From: Brevundimonas fontaquae
GTDB taxonomy: Bacteria > Pseudomonadota > Alphaproteobacteria > Caulobacterales > Caulobacteraceae
DNA length: 64,000 nt
Assembly (NCBI RefSeq): GCF_017086445.1
Contig: NZ_CP070968.1
Coordinates: 434,001-498,000 of the forward strand
Direction of reading: 5' to 3'
Made by a program: the position numbers and the translations under genes
Shown: piece by piece, positions 27,251 to 35,529 of the stretch
Layout of the letters: every line of letters begins with the position of its first letter
Numbering within the stretch: the stretch's first letter is position 1
The notes under the pieces: model-generated
Database searches by the model: none
The model's input: only the letters and a program-made list of their open reading frames with translations
What the model was told of the DNA's origin: nothing

Positions 27251-27936
27251 TGTCTAGGCTTATGACGGTCGATCATGCGGCGTTTCAGAATTTGGGCGCC
27301 CACCGTTTTCACGGCGCGGTTTCGGATGACCTCGAGACTCTGTTCACGATCCTCGCTGACCTTCCATCTGATCGCGCGGGCGTGCGCCTACGCGGCATTG
27401 ATCGACTAAGCCGATATTTAGCGCCAGACGGACGGATAGGGGCCGTCGCCGCCGAGGTGCTCGGCGATGCCAGCCGTCCCGTCCGGGCTATTCTTTTCGA
27501 CAAGACGGCTGAAACCAATTGGTCGCTGGATTGGCATCAGGACCGCACGATCTGCGTCGAGCGGCGTGTCGCCGTCGATGGATATGGTCCCTGGTCCATG
27601 AAGGCAGGAATGCAGCATGTCGCTCCGCCTTTCGATTTGCTTGCGCGTATGGTGACCGTGAGAGTGCATCTGGACGATGTCTCCGTGGAGAATGCACCGC
27701 TCTTGATCGCGCCGGGTTCTCACCGTTATGGCCGGGTTGCGATCGGCGATGTGCCTGACCTCGTTCGACAGTGCGGCGTTCATGCTTGCCTCGCCGAGGC
27801 CGGCGATATCTGGCTCTATGCAACGCCGATTTTGCATGCTTCGGACGCCGCAGCACGTCCCACGAGACGGCGTGTTCTTCAGATCGACTATGCGGCCGAG
27901 GAGCTTCCTGGCGATCTGGAATGGCTTGGTGTTTGA
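27250..27936 (+). CDS. Phytanoyl-CoA dioxygenase (PhyH)-like Fe(II)/2-oxoglutarate oxygenase
   Basis: 228 residues; ATG overlaps the DUF1223 stop. The iron-binding facial triad can be placed as His96 and Asp98 (WHQDRT) and His196 (ATPILHASDA), with Arg207/208 (TRRRVLQIDY) for 2-oxoglutarate. MRLHL-like strand MVTVRVHLDD and ENAPLLIAPGSHRYGR are typical PhyH blocks. Codon use is clearly less GC-biased than the flanking genes, hinting at recent acquisition. The substrate is unknown. It could be a hydroxylase of a small acid or amino acid rather than of an acyl-CoA. Confidence 0.75.
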   Translation: MSRLMTVDHAAFQNLGAHRFHGAVSDDLETLFTILADLPSDRAGVRLRGIDRLSRYLAPDGRIGAVAAEVLGDASRPVRAILFDKTAETNWSLDWHQDRTICVERRVAVDGYGPWSMKAGMQHVAPPFDLLARMVTVRVHLDDVSVENAPLLIAPGSHRYGRVAIGDVPDLVRQCGVHACLAEAGDIWLYATPILHASDAAARPTRRRVLQIDYAAEELPGDLEWLGV

Positions 27937-27937
27937 T

Positions 27938-29014
27938 CTAAGCGCCAGCCTTTTTCGCAAAGCTCCACGCCGCGTCGCTGAGCGGACCGACCTGGGCGGC
28001 CATGGTCTTGGCGTGGGCGCTGGCTGCGGTGCCGTCGCGGACCCGGCCGGCGATGCCCTGGCAGATGGCGGTCAAACGGAACAGATTATAGGCGTAGAGC
28101 CAGTCGAGGTTGGCGGGCCGCATGCCTGTCGCAGCGGCGTAGCGTTCGACGGTCTCCTCCACGGACGGGATGCCCAGGGCCTCCAGATCAGCCCCGGCGA
28201 GGCCGTTGCGCAGCGAAGCCGGAATGGCCCAGGCGATCAGCAGATAGGAGAAGTCGGCCATCGGATCGCCCAGGGTCGACAGCTCCCAATCCAGCACGGC
28301 GCGAACCTCTGCTCGATCCGGCGCGAGAATCATGTTGTCGAGACGAAAGTCGCCGTGGACAATGCGGCTGGGGCCTTCGGCCGGGAGGCTTTCGGGCAGG
28401 AAGGCGATCAGCCGGTCCATCGCCGGAACCGGCTCGGTCTCCGACGCATGATACTGCTTCGTCCAGCGGCTGACCTGACGCGCGAAATAGTTTCCGGCCT
28501 TGCCGTATTCGCCCAGGCCGATGGCGGCCGGATCGAAGGCGTGCAGCCGGGCCAGCGTGTCCGTCTGGGCTTCATAGACGGCGCGCCGCTCGGCGGGCGT
28601 CAGGCCGGGCAGTTTCAAGTCCCAGAAGATCCGACCCTCGACCTTGTCCATTACATAGAAGATCGAGCCGATGACGGTTTCGTCCAGGCATAGGGCATGC
28701 GGCTTGGCGACGGGGAAGCCTTGCGCGGCCAGGGCCGAGATGACCTGAAACTCGCGGTCCACGGCATGGGCGCTAGGCAGGAGGACGCCGGGCGGTTTGC
28801 GACGCAGCACATAGGCGGCCGAGGGCGTCACCAGTTCGTAGGTCGGGTTCGACTGGCCGCCCTTGAACTGGCGCACCGTCAGAGGACCGGCGTAGCCCGA
28901 GACATGGGCGCGCATCCAGGCGTCCAGCGCCGCCTCGTCCAGGCGATAGCGCGGATCGACTTCGCGTGTGCCGGAGAAGGCGCTTTGGGCGTCCAGCGGG
29001 GCGGCGTCGGTCAT
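27938..29014 (-). CDS. Aminoglycoside-phosphotransferase-like (ACAD10-type) phosphotransferase
   Basis: 358 residues. Kinase-like fold with a nucleotide-binding N-lobe (QFKGGQSNPTYELVTPSAAYVLRRKPPG), the catalytic loop IVHGDFRLDNMIL and the metal-binding VLDWELSTLGDPMADFSYLL. The pattern matches the phosphotransferase group related to the N-terminal part of human ACAD10/11, which acts in unusual fatty acid or 4-hydroxy acid degradation; those relatives phosphorylate the hydroxyl group of hydroxyacyl-CoA. Its own substrate is not shown by context, as glpK upstream is a separate pathway. It converges on the PhyH-like gene with one base between stops. Confidence 0.85.
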   Translation of the reverse strand: MTDAAPLDAQSAFSGTREVDPRYRLDEAALDAWMRAHVSGYAGPLTVRQFKGGQSNPTYELVTPSAAYVLRRKPPGVLLPSAHAVDREFQVISALAAQGFPVAKPHALCLDETVIGSIFYVMDKVEGRIFWDLKLPGLTPAERRAVYEAQTDTLARLHAFDPAAIGLGEYGKAGNYFARQVSRWTKQYHASETEPVPAMDRLIAFLPESLPAEGPSRIVHGDFRLDNMILAPDRAEVRAVLDWELSTLGDPMADFSYLLIAWAIPASLRNGLAGADLEALGIPSVEETVERYAAATGMRPANLDWLYAYNLFRLTAICQGIAGRVRDGTAASAHAKTMAAQVGPLSDAAWSFAKKAGA

Positions 29015-29051
29015 GCGGCGGTCCTCGTCGTTTCCTTGAGCCGTCCGGATC

Positions 29052-30581
29052 TCACGCCCGGTCCGGCGCGGCGATGATGGCGGCCTTCACCGCCCGACGC
29101 CAGCCGGAAAGCAGACGCTCGCGCTCGTCCGCCTTCATGCGTGGTTTCCAGCAGGCGGGCGCCTCGGCCGGGCGCGCCTCCAAGTCCGGCAAAAGGCCGA
29201 CGCCCAATGCCGCGAGGCGCGCGGCGCCCAGGGCCGTCATCTCCTGAAAGGCCGGACGCTCCACCTCGACCTCGCAGATGTCGGCGATGAACTGCATGGC
29301 GAAACTGTTGGCGGTGACGCCGCCGTCCACCTTCAGCGTCTTCAGCGGCGGGGCGCCGTCGGCGGCCAGGGCGTCGAGCAAATCGCGCGTCTGATAGGCC
29401 AGGGCTTCCAGCGCGGCGCGTACGAAATGGGCCGGACCGGAATCCCGTGTCAGCCCCACGATGGTCCCCCTCGCTTCCGGTTCCCACCATGGTGCGCCCA
29501 GACCCGTGAAGCCGGGGACCATATAGACCCCGCCGTTGTCCTTGAGGGTCTGCGCCATCGCCTCCGACTGGCGCGACTCCGAGATCAGCCCGACCCCGTC
29601 TCTCAGCCACTGGATTGCCGAGCCGGCCGAGAAGATCGACCCCTCCAGGGCATAGGCGGACTGGCCATCGGCCTGATAGCCGAGCGTGCCCAACAGGCGC
29701 CGTGTCGAGGCCACCGGCTCCGCGCCGACATTGGCGACCAGGAAGGCGCCGGTGCCATAGGTGATTTTGGCGTCCCCGGCCTTAAGCGCCCCGTGCCCGA
29801 CCAGGGCCGCCTGCTGGTCTCCGGCCGATCCGGCGATGGGCAGCGGCTGGCCGAACAGCGCCGGATCGCTCTCGCCGATCACACCTGCGCAAGGGACGAT
29901 GTTGGGCAGGGCTTCGCGCGGGATGTCGAACAAGGCGCACAGGTCGTCACGCCATTCGACCGTCCTCAGATCCATCAGAGACGTGCGTGAAGCATTGGTC
30001 GCATCGGTGGCGTGGACCCGACCGCCGGTCAGCTTCCAGATCAGCCAGGCGTCGATCGTGCCCAGCTTGACCTCGCCCTTCGCCGCCCGCTCGCGCGATC
30101 CGGGCACGGCGTCCAGCAGCCATGCAAACTTGGTCGCCGAGAAATAGGGGTCGAGGATCAGGCCGGTCGCGGTCTGGACCCTAGGCTCGTGGCCCTGGGC
30201 GGTCAGGCGTGCCGTGACGTCGGCGGTGCGGCGATCCTGCCAGACGATGGCGCGATGCAGCGGCTCGCCGGTCGCCGCGTCCCAGATCACGGCCGTTTCC
30301 CGCTGATTGGTGATGCCGATGGCGTTGAAGCGGGCGACGCCGCCGACCTTGCGCACCACCTCGCGACAGGTCTGGAGCGTCGCCGCCCAGATTTCGCCGG
30401 CGTCATGTTCGACCCAGCCGGACTTCGGGAAATGCTGGGCCAGCTCGATCTGGCTGACCGCGACGGGCCTCAGGTCCCCTTTTTCTTCGCCTATCGCGCG
30501 TCGCGCTGCTTGAGGCGCGACTTCGAAGGCGATGGCGCGGGTCGAGGTCGTGCCCTGGTCGATGGCGAGGATCAGGCTCAT
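29052..30581 (-). CDS. glpK: Glycerol kinase, with a repeat-derived insertion near the N-terminus
   Basis: 509 residues. Phosphorylates glycerol with ATP. FGGY-family motifs: ILAIDQGTTSTRAIAFE, GWVEHDAGEIWAAT, ITNQRETAVIWD, GSAGDQQAALVGHG, KITYGTGAFLVANVG and the C-terminal DGGVTANSFAMQF. Residues 21-33 (VAPQAARRAIGEE) have no counterpart in the E. coli enzyme, where the same loop between two beta strands has about five residues. These residues are encoded exactly by the short palindromic repeat found in two intergenic gaps. The frame stays open and catalytic motifs are intact, so activity is probably kept. Confidence 0.95.
   Translation of the reverse strand: MSLILAIDQGTTSTRAIAFEVAPQAARRAIGEEKGDLRPVAVSQIELAQHFPKSGWVEHDAGEIWAATLQTCREVVRKVGGVARFNAIGITNQRETAVIWDAATGEPLHRAIVWQDRRTADVTARLTAQGHEPRVQTATGLILDPYFSATKFAWLLDAVPGSRERAAKGEVKLGTIDAWLIWKLTGGRVHATDATNASRTSLMDLRTVEWRDDLCALFDIPREALPNIVPCAGVIGESDPALFGQPLPIAGSAGDQQAALVGHGALKAGDAKITYGTGAFLVANVGAEPVASTRRLLGTLGYQADGQSAYALEGSIFSAGSAIQWLRDGVGLISESRQSEAMAQTLKDNGGVYMVPGFTGLGAPWWEPEARGTIVGLTRDSGPAHFVRAALEALAYQTRDLLDALAADGAPPLKTLKVDGGVTANSFAMQFIADICEVEVERPAFQEMTALGAARLAALGVGLLPDLEARPAEAPACWKPRMKADERERLLSGWRRAVKAAIIAAPDRA
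30483..30520. repeat. Short palindromic repeat, copy C, inside glpK
   Basis: CCTATCGCGCGTCGCGCTGC then TTGAGGCGCGA, within two or three changes of copies A and B. It encodes residues 21-33 of glycerol kinase in frame. Confidence 0.7.
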
Positions 30582-30619
30582 GGTTCTCTCCCGGCTGCGT
30601 CTTGGGCTAAGGGGAGCAT

Positions 30620-31600
30620 ATGACGACGCACCTGCCCAGCTATGAAGGCGTCCTCGACGCCGCCCGCCAGATCGACGGGGTCGCCGTCCGCACGCCCCTG
30701 CTCGAAAGCCCCGCCCTGAACGCAGCGGTCGGTGGGCGGGTTCTGATGAAGGCGGAAAGCCTGCAACGGGCTGGGGCCTTCAAGTTTCGCGGCGCCTACA
30801 ACCGCATCAGCCGGCTGACCGACGAGGAGAAGACGCGCGGCGTAGTCGCCTTCTCGTCCGGAAATCACGCCCAGGGGGTCGCCGCCGCCGCCGCCATGGT
30901 CGGGACGCCGGCGATCATCGTCATGCCGTCGGACTCGCCCAGGGTGAAGGTCGAAGGCGTGATCGGCTTCGGCGGCGAGGTGCGCTTCTACGACCGCTGG
31001 ACTGAAAGCCGCGAGGCGATCGGCGCGGCCATCGCCGCCGAGCGCGGCTCGATCCTGGTTCCGCCGTTCGATGATCCCTTCATTATCGAGGGTCAGGGGA
31101 CGACGGCGCTGGAAATGCTGGATCAGGCGGATGCGCCCTTCGACCAGCTGCTATGCGGGGCGTCCGGCGGCGGGTTGATGGCCGGGATCAACCTGGTCAT
31201 GGCCGAACGCAGTCCTGCGACAAAGGTGTTTGTGGTCGAGCCCGAAGCGTTCGACGACACCGCGCGATCGCTGGCGGCCGGGGAGCGGGTCGGGCGTCCA
31301 CAAGGCGCGCCGTCGATCTGCGACGCCCTGATGTCGCCGATGCCGGGCGTGCTGACCTGGCCGATCAATCGACGGCTAGCGGGGGCGATCACCGTCTCGG
31401 ATGCTGCGGTCGCGGAAGCGATGCGGTTCGCGTTCCGCCATCTCAAGATCGTCCTCGAACCGGGCGGGTCTGTCTCGCTCGCGGCCTTGCTTGCCGGAAA
31501 GATCGGGACGAAAGGACGGACGACGGCCATTGTGCTTTCAGGCGGCAACGTCGATCCGACGCTGTACGCCGAGATCATTGAGGGGCGTTTCGGCGGCTGA
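30620..31600 (+). CDS. PLP-dependent threonine/serine dehydratase
   Basis: 326 residues, catabolic-type length without a C-terminal ACT regulatory domain. The PLP lysine is Lys55 in RAGAFKFRGAYN; SSGNHAQGVAAAAAM is the substrate/phosphate-binding loop; CGASGGGLMAGI is the glycine-rich PLP-phosphate loop; VLSGGNVDP lies at the C-terminus. It should deaminate L-threonine or L-serine to 2-oxobutanoate or pyruvate; related enzymes act on threo-3-hydroxyaspartate or racemise serine, so the exact activity is uncertain. It is divergent from glpK across a 38-base gap. Confidence 0.9.
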   Translation: MTTHLPSYEGVLDAARQIDGVAVRTPLLESPALNAAVGGRVLMKAESLQRAGAFKFRGAYNRISRLTDEEKTRGVVAFSSGNHAQGVAAAAAMVGTPAIIVMPSDSPRVKVEGVIGFGGEVRFYDRWTESREAIGAAIAAERGSILVPPFDDPFIIEGQGTTALEMLDQADAPFDQLLCGASGGGLMAGINLVMAERSPATKVFVVEPEAFDDTARSLAAGERVGRPQGAPSICDALMSPMPGVLTWPINRRLAGAITVSDAAVAEAMRFAFRHLKIVLEPGGSVSLAALLAGKIGTKGRTTAIVLSGGNVDPTLYAEIIEGRFGG

Positions 31601-31662
31601 GGGTCTTTTCTTCGTGACAAGGGTCGGCCAACCTCACATCAAATGAACTGAGGAAACGCACA

Positions 31663-32142
31663 ATGACCAGGGCTAGTGAACTTCAGGCATTGATCGGCCA
31701 GGAGGTCGGGGTGTCGAAATGGTTTGACGTCACCCAGGCCCGCATCGACGCCTTCGCCGATTGCACCGAAGACCACCAGTTCATCCATGTCGATCCGGAA
31801 GCGGCCAGGGCCACGCCGTTCGGCGGAACGATCGCGCACGGCTTCCTGACCCTCAGCCTCGCTTCGGCCATGAGCTATGATGCGGTGGCGCCCCTGGAGG
31901 GCGTCGTGATGGGCGTAAACTACGGCTTTGACAAGCTGCGGTTCCTGGCGCCGGTGCCGGCAGGATCACGCATTCGCGGTCGCTTCAAGCTCATATCCGC
32001 CGACGACAAGGGCGGCGGACGCTGGTTGCTGAAACACGAACTGACCGTCGAGATCGAAGGGGCCGACAAGCCGGCGCTGATTGCGGATTGGCTCGGGATG
32101 CAGATGGTCGATCCCAAAAAACGAGCCATGACGCTCGCATAG
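31663..32142 (+). CDS. MaoC-family (R)-specific enoyl-CoA hydratase
   Basis: 159 residues, single hot-dog domain. Conserved motif DAFADCTEDHQFIHVDPEAA with the catalytic Asp and His of the hydratase-2 site, followed by GGTIAHGFLTLSL. These residues hydrate trans-2-enoyl-CoA to the (R)-3-hydroxyacyl-CoA, feeding fatty-acid breakdown or polyhydroxyalkanoate precursors; the single-domain form is common in alphaproteobacteria. Ribosome-binding site GAGGAAACGCACA precedes the ATG. Neighbouring genes do not fix the pathway. Confidence 0.92.
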   Translation: MTRASELQALIGQEVGVSKWFDVTQARIDAFADCTEDHQFIHVDPEAARATPFGGTIAHGFLTLSLASAMSYDAVAPLEGVVMGVNYGFDKLRFLAPVPAGSRIRGRFKLISADDKGGGRWLLKHELTVEIEGADKPALIADWLGMQMVDPKKRAMTLA

Positions 32143-32190
32143 GTTATAGCGCCGCGCGGTCCTAGATTGTGACGTGTCGAGGGCTGGTGA

Positions 32191-32198
32191 TTAACCAT
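32191..32198 (+). promoter_or_regulatory. Possible CtrA half-site upstream of ompA-like gene
   Basis: The 8-mer TTAACCAT, reported as a CtrA-associated half-site in Caulobacter, 166 bases before the ATG of the OmpA-family gene. Between it and the gene is a 5' leader hairpin (32313-32320 with 32326-32336, 3-base bulge). Chance occurrence of one 8-mer cannot be ruled out. Confidence 0.3.
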
Positions 32199-32363
32199 TC
32201 TGTGGCCTGACCCGAAATTCACGTGTATCATCAAGGCCACGGTCTCAGATTTGCTGGTCGATATCGTCACGTTTCCGCCTCGACCTTATACGGCAAGGCT
32301 GGTAAGACCCGCGTAGGCGGTAGACCCGCCCCCTACTATAACAGAGGCGGAGGGATACCCCCT

Positions 32364-33527
32364 ATGCGTATGAAGACTTTCGTGCTGGCCTCCAGCGCAG
32401 CGGCCGCCTTGGCCCTGTCGGCTGGCGCTGCGTCGGCAGAACCCAATGGTTGGTACGGCGCCATCGACGCCGGCTACCACATGATCGACGATATCAACGC
32501 TGAATCGTCCACGACCGGCGCCAACTGGAACTGGGAAGTGAACGACGGCTGGGCGGCGTTCGCTCGCCTCGGCTATCGCTTCAACCCGAACTGGCGCGTT
32601 GAACTGGAAGGCGGTTATCGCTCGGGCGACATCGGCCGCGTTCGCGCCGTGTCGGGCACGCAGGGCCTGTGCAACTTCACCCCGGCGACGGGCGGTTGCT
32701 TCTCGCCCGAAGGCGACATCGAATCCGCCACCCTGATGGCCAACGTCATCTATGACTTCGGTTTCGAATACTGGGGCGTGCGTCCGTTCGTCGGCCTCGG
32801 CGCCGGTGTGAACCGCGTGTCGACCGACACCATCGGCGCTCTGCGCGCCAACCGCAGCGCCACCTTCACCGCTGACGACAGCTCGACCAAGTTCGCCGCT
32901 CAGGCGATCGCCGGTCTGGCCTGGGCCATCGGCGAACGCGCCAACATCGACCTGACCTACCGGTATCTGACGGGCGACGCCAACTTCGCCTCGACGACGG
33001 TCGGCACCGGTCCTGGCGCCGGGCAGTTCGGCGAATGGGACGGCGACTACGACCAGTCGCACACCGTGACCCTGGGTCTGCGCTACAGCTTCGGTGCGGA
33101 AGACGCTCCCCCGCCCCCGCCGCCCCCGCCGCCCCCGCCGCCGCCGCCTCCTCCGCCCCCGCCGCCTCCGCCGCCGGTCGCTCAGACCCCGGTCGCTCGC
33201 CAGTTCGTCGTCTACTTCGACTGGGATCGCTCGGACCTGACCGCGGAAGCCCGTTCGGTGGTGACGCAGGCCGCCAACTACGCCAAGTCGGGTCGTCCGA
33301 CGCGCGTCCTGATCGTCGGCTACACCGACACCTCGGGTTCGGCCGCCTATAACCTGGGTCTGTCCAACCGTCGTTCGCGCACCGTCGCGGACGCCCTGGT
33401 CGCTCAAGGCGTCAACGGCGGCGTGATCGCCCTCGACGGCAAGGGTGAAACCAACCTAGCCAAGCCCACCGCCGACGGTGTGCGTGAACCGCTCAACCGC
33501 CGCGCGACCATCGACATCAACTTCTAA
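32364..33527 (+). CDS. OmpA-family outer membrane protein with polyproline linker
   Basis: 387 residues. Signal peptide MRMKTFVLASSAAAALALSA ending at ASAEP. Residues about 25-240 form an eight-stranded porin-like beta barrel (WYGAIDAGYHM, AFARLGYRFNPNWRVELEGGY, IYDFGFEYWGVRPFVGLGAGV, HTVTLGLRYSFG). A run of roughly 25 prolines follows (33108-33177), then a C-terminal peptidoglycan-binding OmpA domain with FVVYFDWDRSDLT, VGYTDTSGSAAYNLGLSNRRSRTV and the final GRATIDINF-type end. It should anchor the outer membrane to the cell wall. A strong terminator follows. Confidence 0.94.
   Translation: MRMKTFVLASSAAAALALSAGAASAEPNGWYGAIDAGYHMIDDINAESSTTGANWNWEVNDGWAAFARLGYRFNPNWRVELEGGYRSGDIGRVRAVSGTQGLCNFTPATGGCFSPEGDIESATLMANVIYDFGFEYWGVRPFVGLGAGVNRVSTDTIGALRANRSATFTADDSSTKFAAQAIAGLAWAIGERANIDLTYRYLTGDANFASTTVGTGPGAGQFGEWDGDYDQSHTVTLGLRYSFGAEDAPPPPPPPPPPPPPPPPPPPPPPPVAQTPVARQFVVYFDWDRSDLTAEARSVVTQAANYAKSGRPTRVLIVGYTDTSGSAAYNLGLSNRRSRTVADALVAQGVNGGVIALDGKGETNLAKPTADGVREPLNRRATIDINF
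33108..33177 (+). repeat. Polyproline-coding microsatellite-like tract
   Basis: Tandem CCG/CCC/CCT codons encoding nearly continuous proline between the barrel and the OmpA domain. Such tracts are prone to length change by slippage. Confidence 0.85.
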
Positions 33528-33590
33528 GACTTTCGGAGCCGATCCGGTTCGTCCGGGTTGGCTTCGACCTTCGAAGCCGTCGAAAGACAG

Positions 33591-33624
33591 AACGCCGCTT
33601 CCGAAAGGAGGCGGCGTTTTTCTT
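33591..33624 (+). terminator. Intrinsic terminator of the OmpA-family gene
   Basis: Stem 33591-33602 with 33607-33618 (12 pairs, one G-T), GAAA tetraloop, then TTTTTCTTT. Begins 64 bases after the stop codon. Confidence 0.85.
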
Positions 33625-33663
33625 TGCGCCGTCTCACCTTCTGCGTGATGCGCCCACGCAGCG

Positions 33664-33692
33664 AAAAGGGCGACGCCTCGCGACGCCGCCCT
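33664..33692 (-). terminator. Intrinsic terminator of the OmpA-family lipoprotein gene
   Basis: Read on the minus strand: AGGGCGGCG paired with CGTCGCCCT (one G-T), 8-base loop, then TTTT. It is 25 bases past the lipoprotein stop and faces the terminator of the converging gene. Confidence 0.7.
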
Positions 33693-33716
33693 CAAGCATT
33701 CTGATTTTGACGCCGA

Positions 33717-34391
33717 TCAGCCGGTGAACGGACGGATCAGGATCTCGACCCGGCGGTTCTGCGCCTTGCCTTCGGCTGTGGCGTTGGTGGCCACGGGTTC
33801 GCTGGAGCTCTTGCCGGCGACATAGAGCCGCTGAGCGAGGACACCGCGACGAACCAGTTCGGAAGCGACGCTGCTGGCGCGGGCTTCCGACAGCGGCTGA
33901 TTGATCGCATCACCGCCCGAGGAGTCGGTGTGGCCGATCACGTCCACGGTCGACTGGTCATACTGTTGCAGCACGCGGGCGACGTCCTCCAGCACGGGCA
34001 GGAAGCGCGGGTCGATTGACGATTGGTTGGTGGCGAAGGTCACGTCCGACGGCATCCGCAGCACAAGCAGGTCGCCCTGACGCGCCACGCCGACGCCGGA
34101 GCCGGACAGTTCGGCCTCCATCGCACGCTGCTGACGATCCATATACTGGCCCACTGCGGCGCCGCCCAGCGCGCCAACGCCAGCCCCAATCAAGGCGTTC
34201 TTGCGGCCCTGCTCGCCGTTCGACGTGTTCGTCAGATAGCCGAGAAGCGCGCCGCCGACAGCGCCGGCGATGGCGCCGGTTCCGGTGTTGTTGCGAACCG
34301 GACCCGAGCGGTACGGGTCGGTGGTGGTGCAGGCGGCGGCGCCTAGAAGGGCGGCGATGGAGACGCTGGCGACGATAAACTTGGCGCGCAT
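33717..34391 (-). CDS. YiaD-like OmpA-family lipoprotein with glycine-zipper domain
   Basis: 224 residues. Lipoprotein signal with lipobox GAAAC (Cys21). Next comes a glycine-zipper membrane-associated region (GTGAIAGAVGGALLGYLTNT and IGAGVGALGGAAVGQYMDRQ). The C-terminal half is an OmpA peptidoglycan-binding domain: VTFATNQSSIDPRFLPVLEDV, VIGHTDSSGGDAINQPLSEARA and AQNRRVEILIRP. It tethers the outer membrane to peptidoglycan, in parallel with the OmpA protein converging on it. Confidence 0.92.
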   Translation of the reverse strand: MRAKFIVASVSIAALLGAAACTTTDPYRSGPVRNNTGTGAIAGAVGGALLGYLTNTSNGEQGRKNALIGAGVGALGGAAVGQYMDRQQRAMEAELSGSGVGVARQGDLLVLRMPSDVTFATNQSSIDPRFLPVLEDVARVLQQYDQSTVDVIGHTDSSGGDAINQPLSEARASSVASELVRRGVLAQRLYVAGKSSSEPVATNATAEGKAQNRRVEILIRPFTG

Positions 34392-34553
34392 GGACTAGTC
34401 CTTTTCTCTGATTGCGATCTGGCGCGAAAACGTAGGCTCACTGTGAAGGTTCCAATCTGTATCGGGCATGAACGCCCGTCCGATGGTCCCGCGACGCCCT
34501 GACAAGGGCGCAGATTAGGCGTATGGGAACCGCCGCACCTTTTCAGATCGAGG

Positions 34554-35525
34554 ATGTTCGTGAGCACGATCCTGAACGACAGCCCTGCCGGCCGCGCCAT
34601 CCAGCCGGTCTCGATGACCCAATATGATGTCGATTTCCAAGGGTTCAGCGACGCCCTGGGCGCGTCCTTCTCGCGCTATGGCTTCGCTGTGGTCGCCGAC
34701 CATGGGCTGGACGAGGCGCGCATCGCGGCCGCCATCGACGACGCCAAGGCCTTCTTCGCCCTGCCGGAGGACGTAAAGCGCCAGTACCACCAGCCCGGCA
34801 CAGGCGGCGCGCGCGGTTTGACGCCGTTCGGCGTCGAGGCGGCCAAGGACGCCAAGACGGTCGATCTGAAGGAGTTCTGGCACGTCGGTCGTGAACTGCC
34901 CGAAGGCCATCCCTATCGCCGCTATATGCGCGACAACGTCTGGCCGACCGAGGTCGAGGGCTTCCGCGAGCATCTGTATGGCATGTTCGAAGATCTGGAC
35001 GCATTGGGCGCCAAGATCCTGCGCGCCATCGCCCGCTATCTGAAGCTGGGCGACGACTTCTTCGCCGACAAGGTCGAGATGGGCAACAGCGTCCTGCGCA
35101 TGCTGCACTATCCGCCGGTGCCTGTCGATGCGCCGGGCGTTCGGGCCGGAGCCCATGAGGATATCAATGTCATCACCCTGTTGCTGGGCGCTGAGGAGGC
35201 CGGGCTACAGCTGAAGGAAAAGGACGGCAGCTGGCTGGACATCGCGCCGCCGCCTGGCGCCCTGGTCGTCAACATCGGCGACATGCTGCAGCGGCTGACC
35301 AACCACGTCCTGCCGTCGACCACCCACCGCGTGGTCAATCCGGCGCCCGAGCGCCGCGGGTTCGCGCGCTATTCGACGCCCTTTTTCCTGCACTTCAACC
35401 CAGACTTCCCGATCGAGACCCTGCCCAGCGCCATCACGCCGGACAACCCCGACCGCTATGCCGGTAAGACCATTCTGGCCGAGGATTATCTGACCGAACG
35501 CCTGCGCGAAATCCGCCTGCTCTAG
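34554..35525 (+). CDS. Isopenicillin-N-synthase-family Fe(II)/2-oxoglutarate-dependent oxygenase
   Basis: 323 residues; a GTG two codons later is an alternative start. N-terminal DIOX_N-like region (SFSRYGFAVVADHGLD, FFALPEDVKRQYHQPG, KEFWHVGREL). Catalytic jelly-roll with iron ligands His201 and Asp203 (AHEDINVITLLLG) and His258 (STTHRVVN), then ARYSTPFFLHFNP, where Arg and Ser bind 2-oxoglutarate or substrate. Family members include ACC oxidases, gibberellin oxidases and ethylene-forming enzymes; substrate unknown here. No linked biosynthetic genes are seen. Confidence 0.88.
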   Translation: MFVSTILNDSPAGRAIQPVSMTQYDVDFQGFSDALGASFSRYGFAVVADHGLDEARIAAAIDDAKAFFALPEDVKRQYHQPGTGGARGLTPFGVEAAKDAKTVDLKEFWHVGRELPEGHPYRRYMRDNVWPTEVEGFREHLYGMFEDLDALGAKILRAIARYLKLGDDFFADKVEMGNSVLRMLHYPPVPVDAPGVRAGAHEDINVITLLLGAEEAGLQLKEKDGSWLDIAPPPGALVVNIGDMLQRLTNHVLPSTTHRVVNPAPERRGFARYSTPFFLHFNPDFPIETLPSAITPDNPDRYAGKTILAEDYLTERLREIRLL

Positions 35526-35529
35526 GCCG

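Noticed and set aside
33108..33177. Tandem repeats as a CRISPR or VNTR array
   Set aside because: The repeats are in-frame proline codons inside an OmpA linker, with no spacers.
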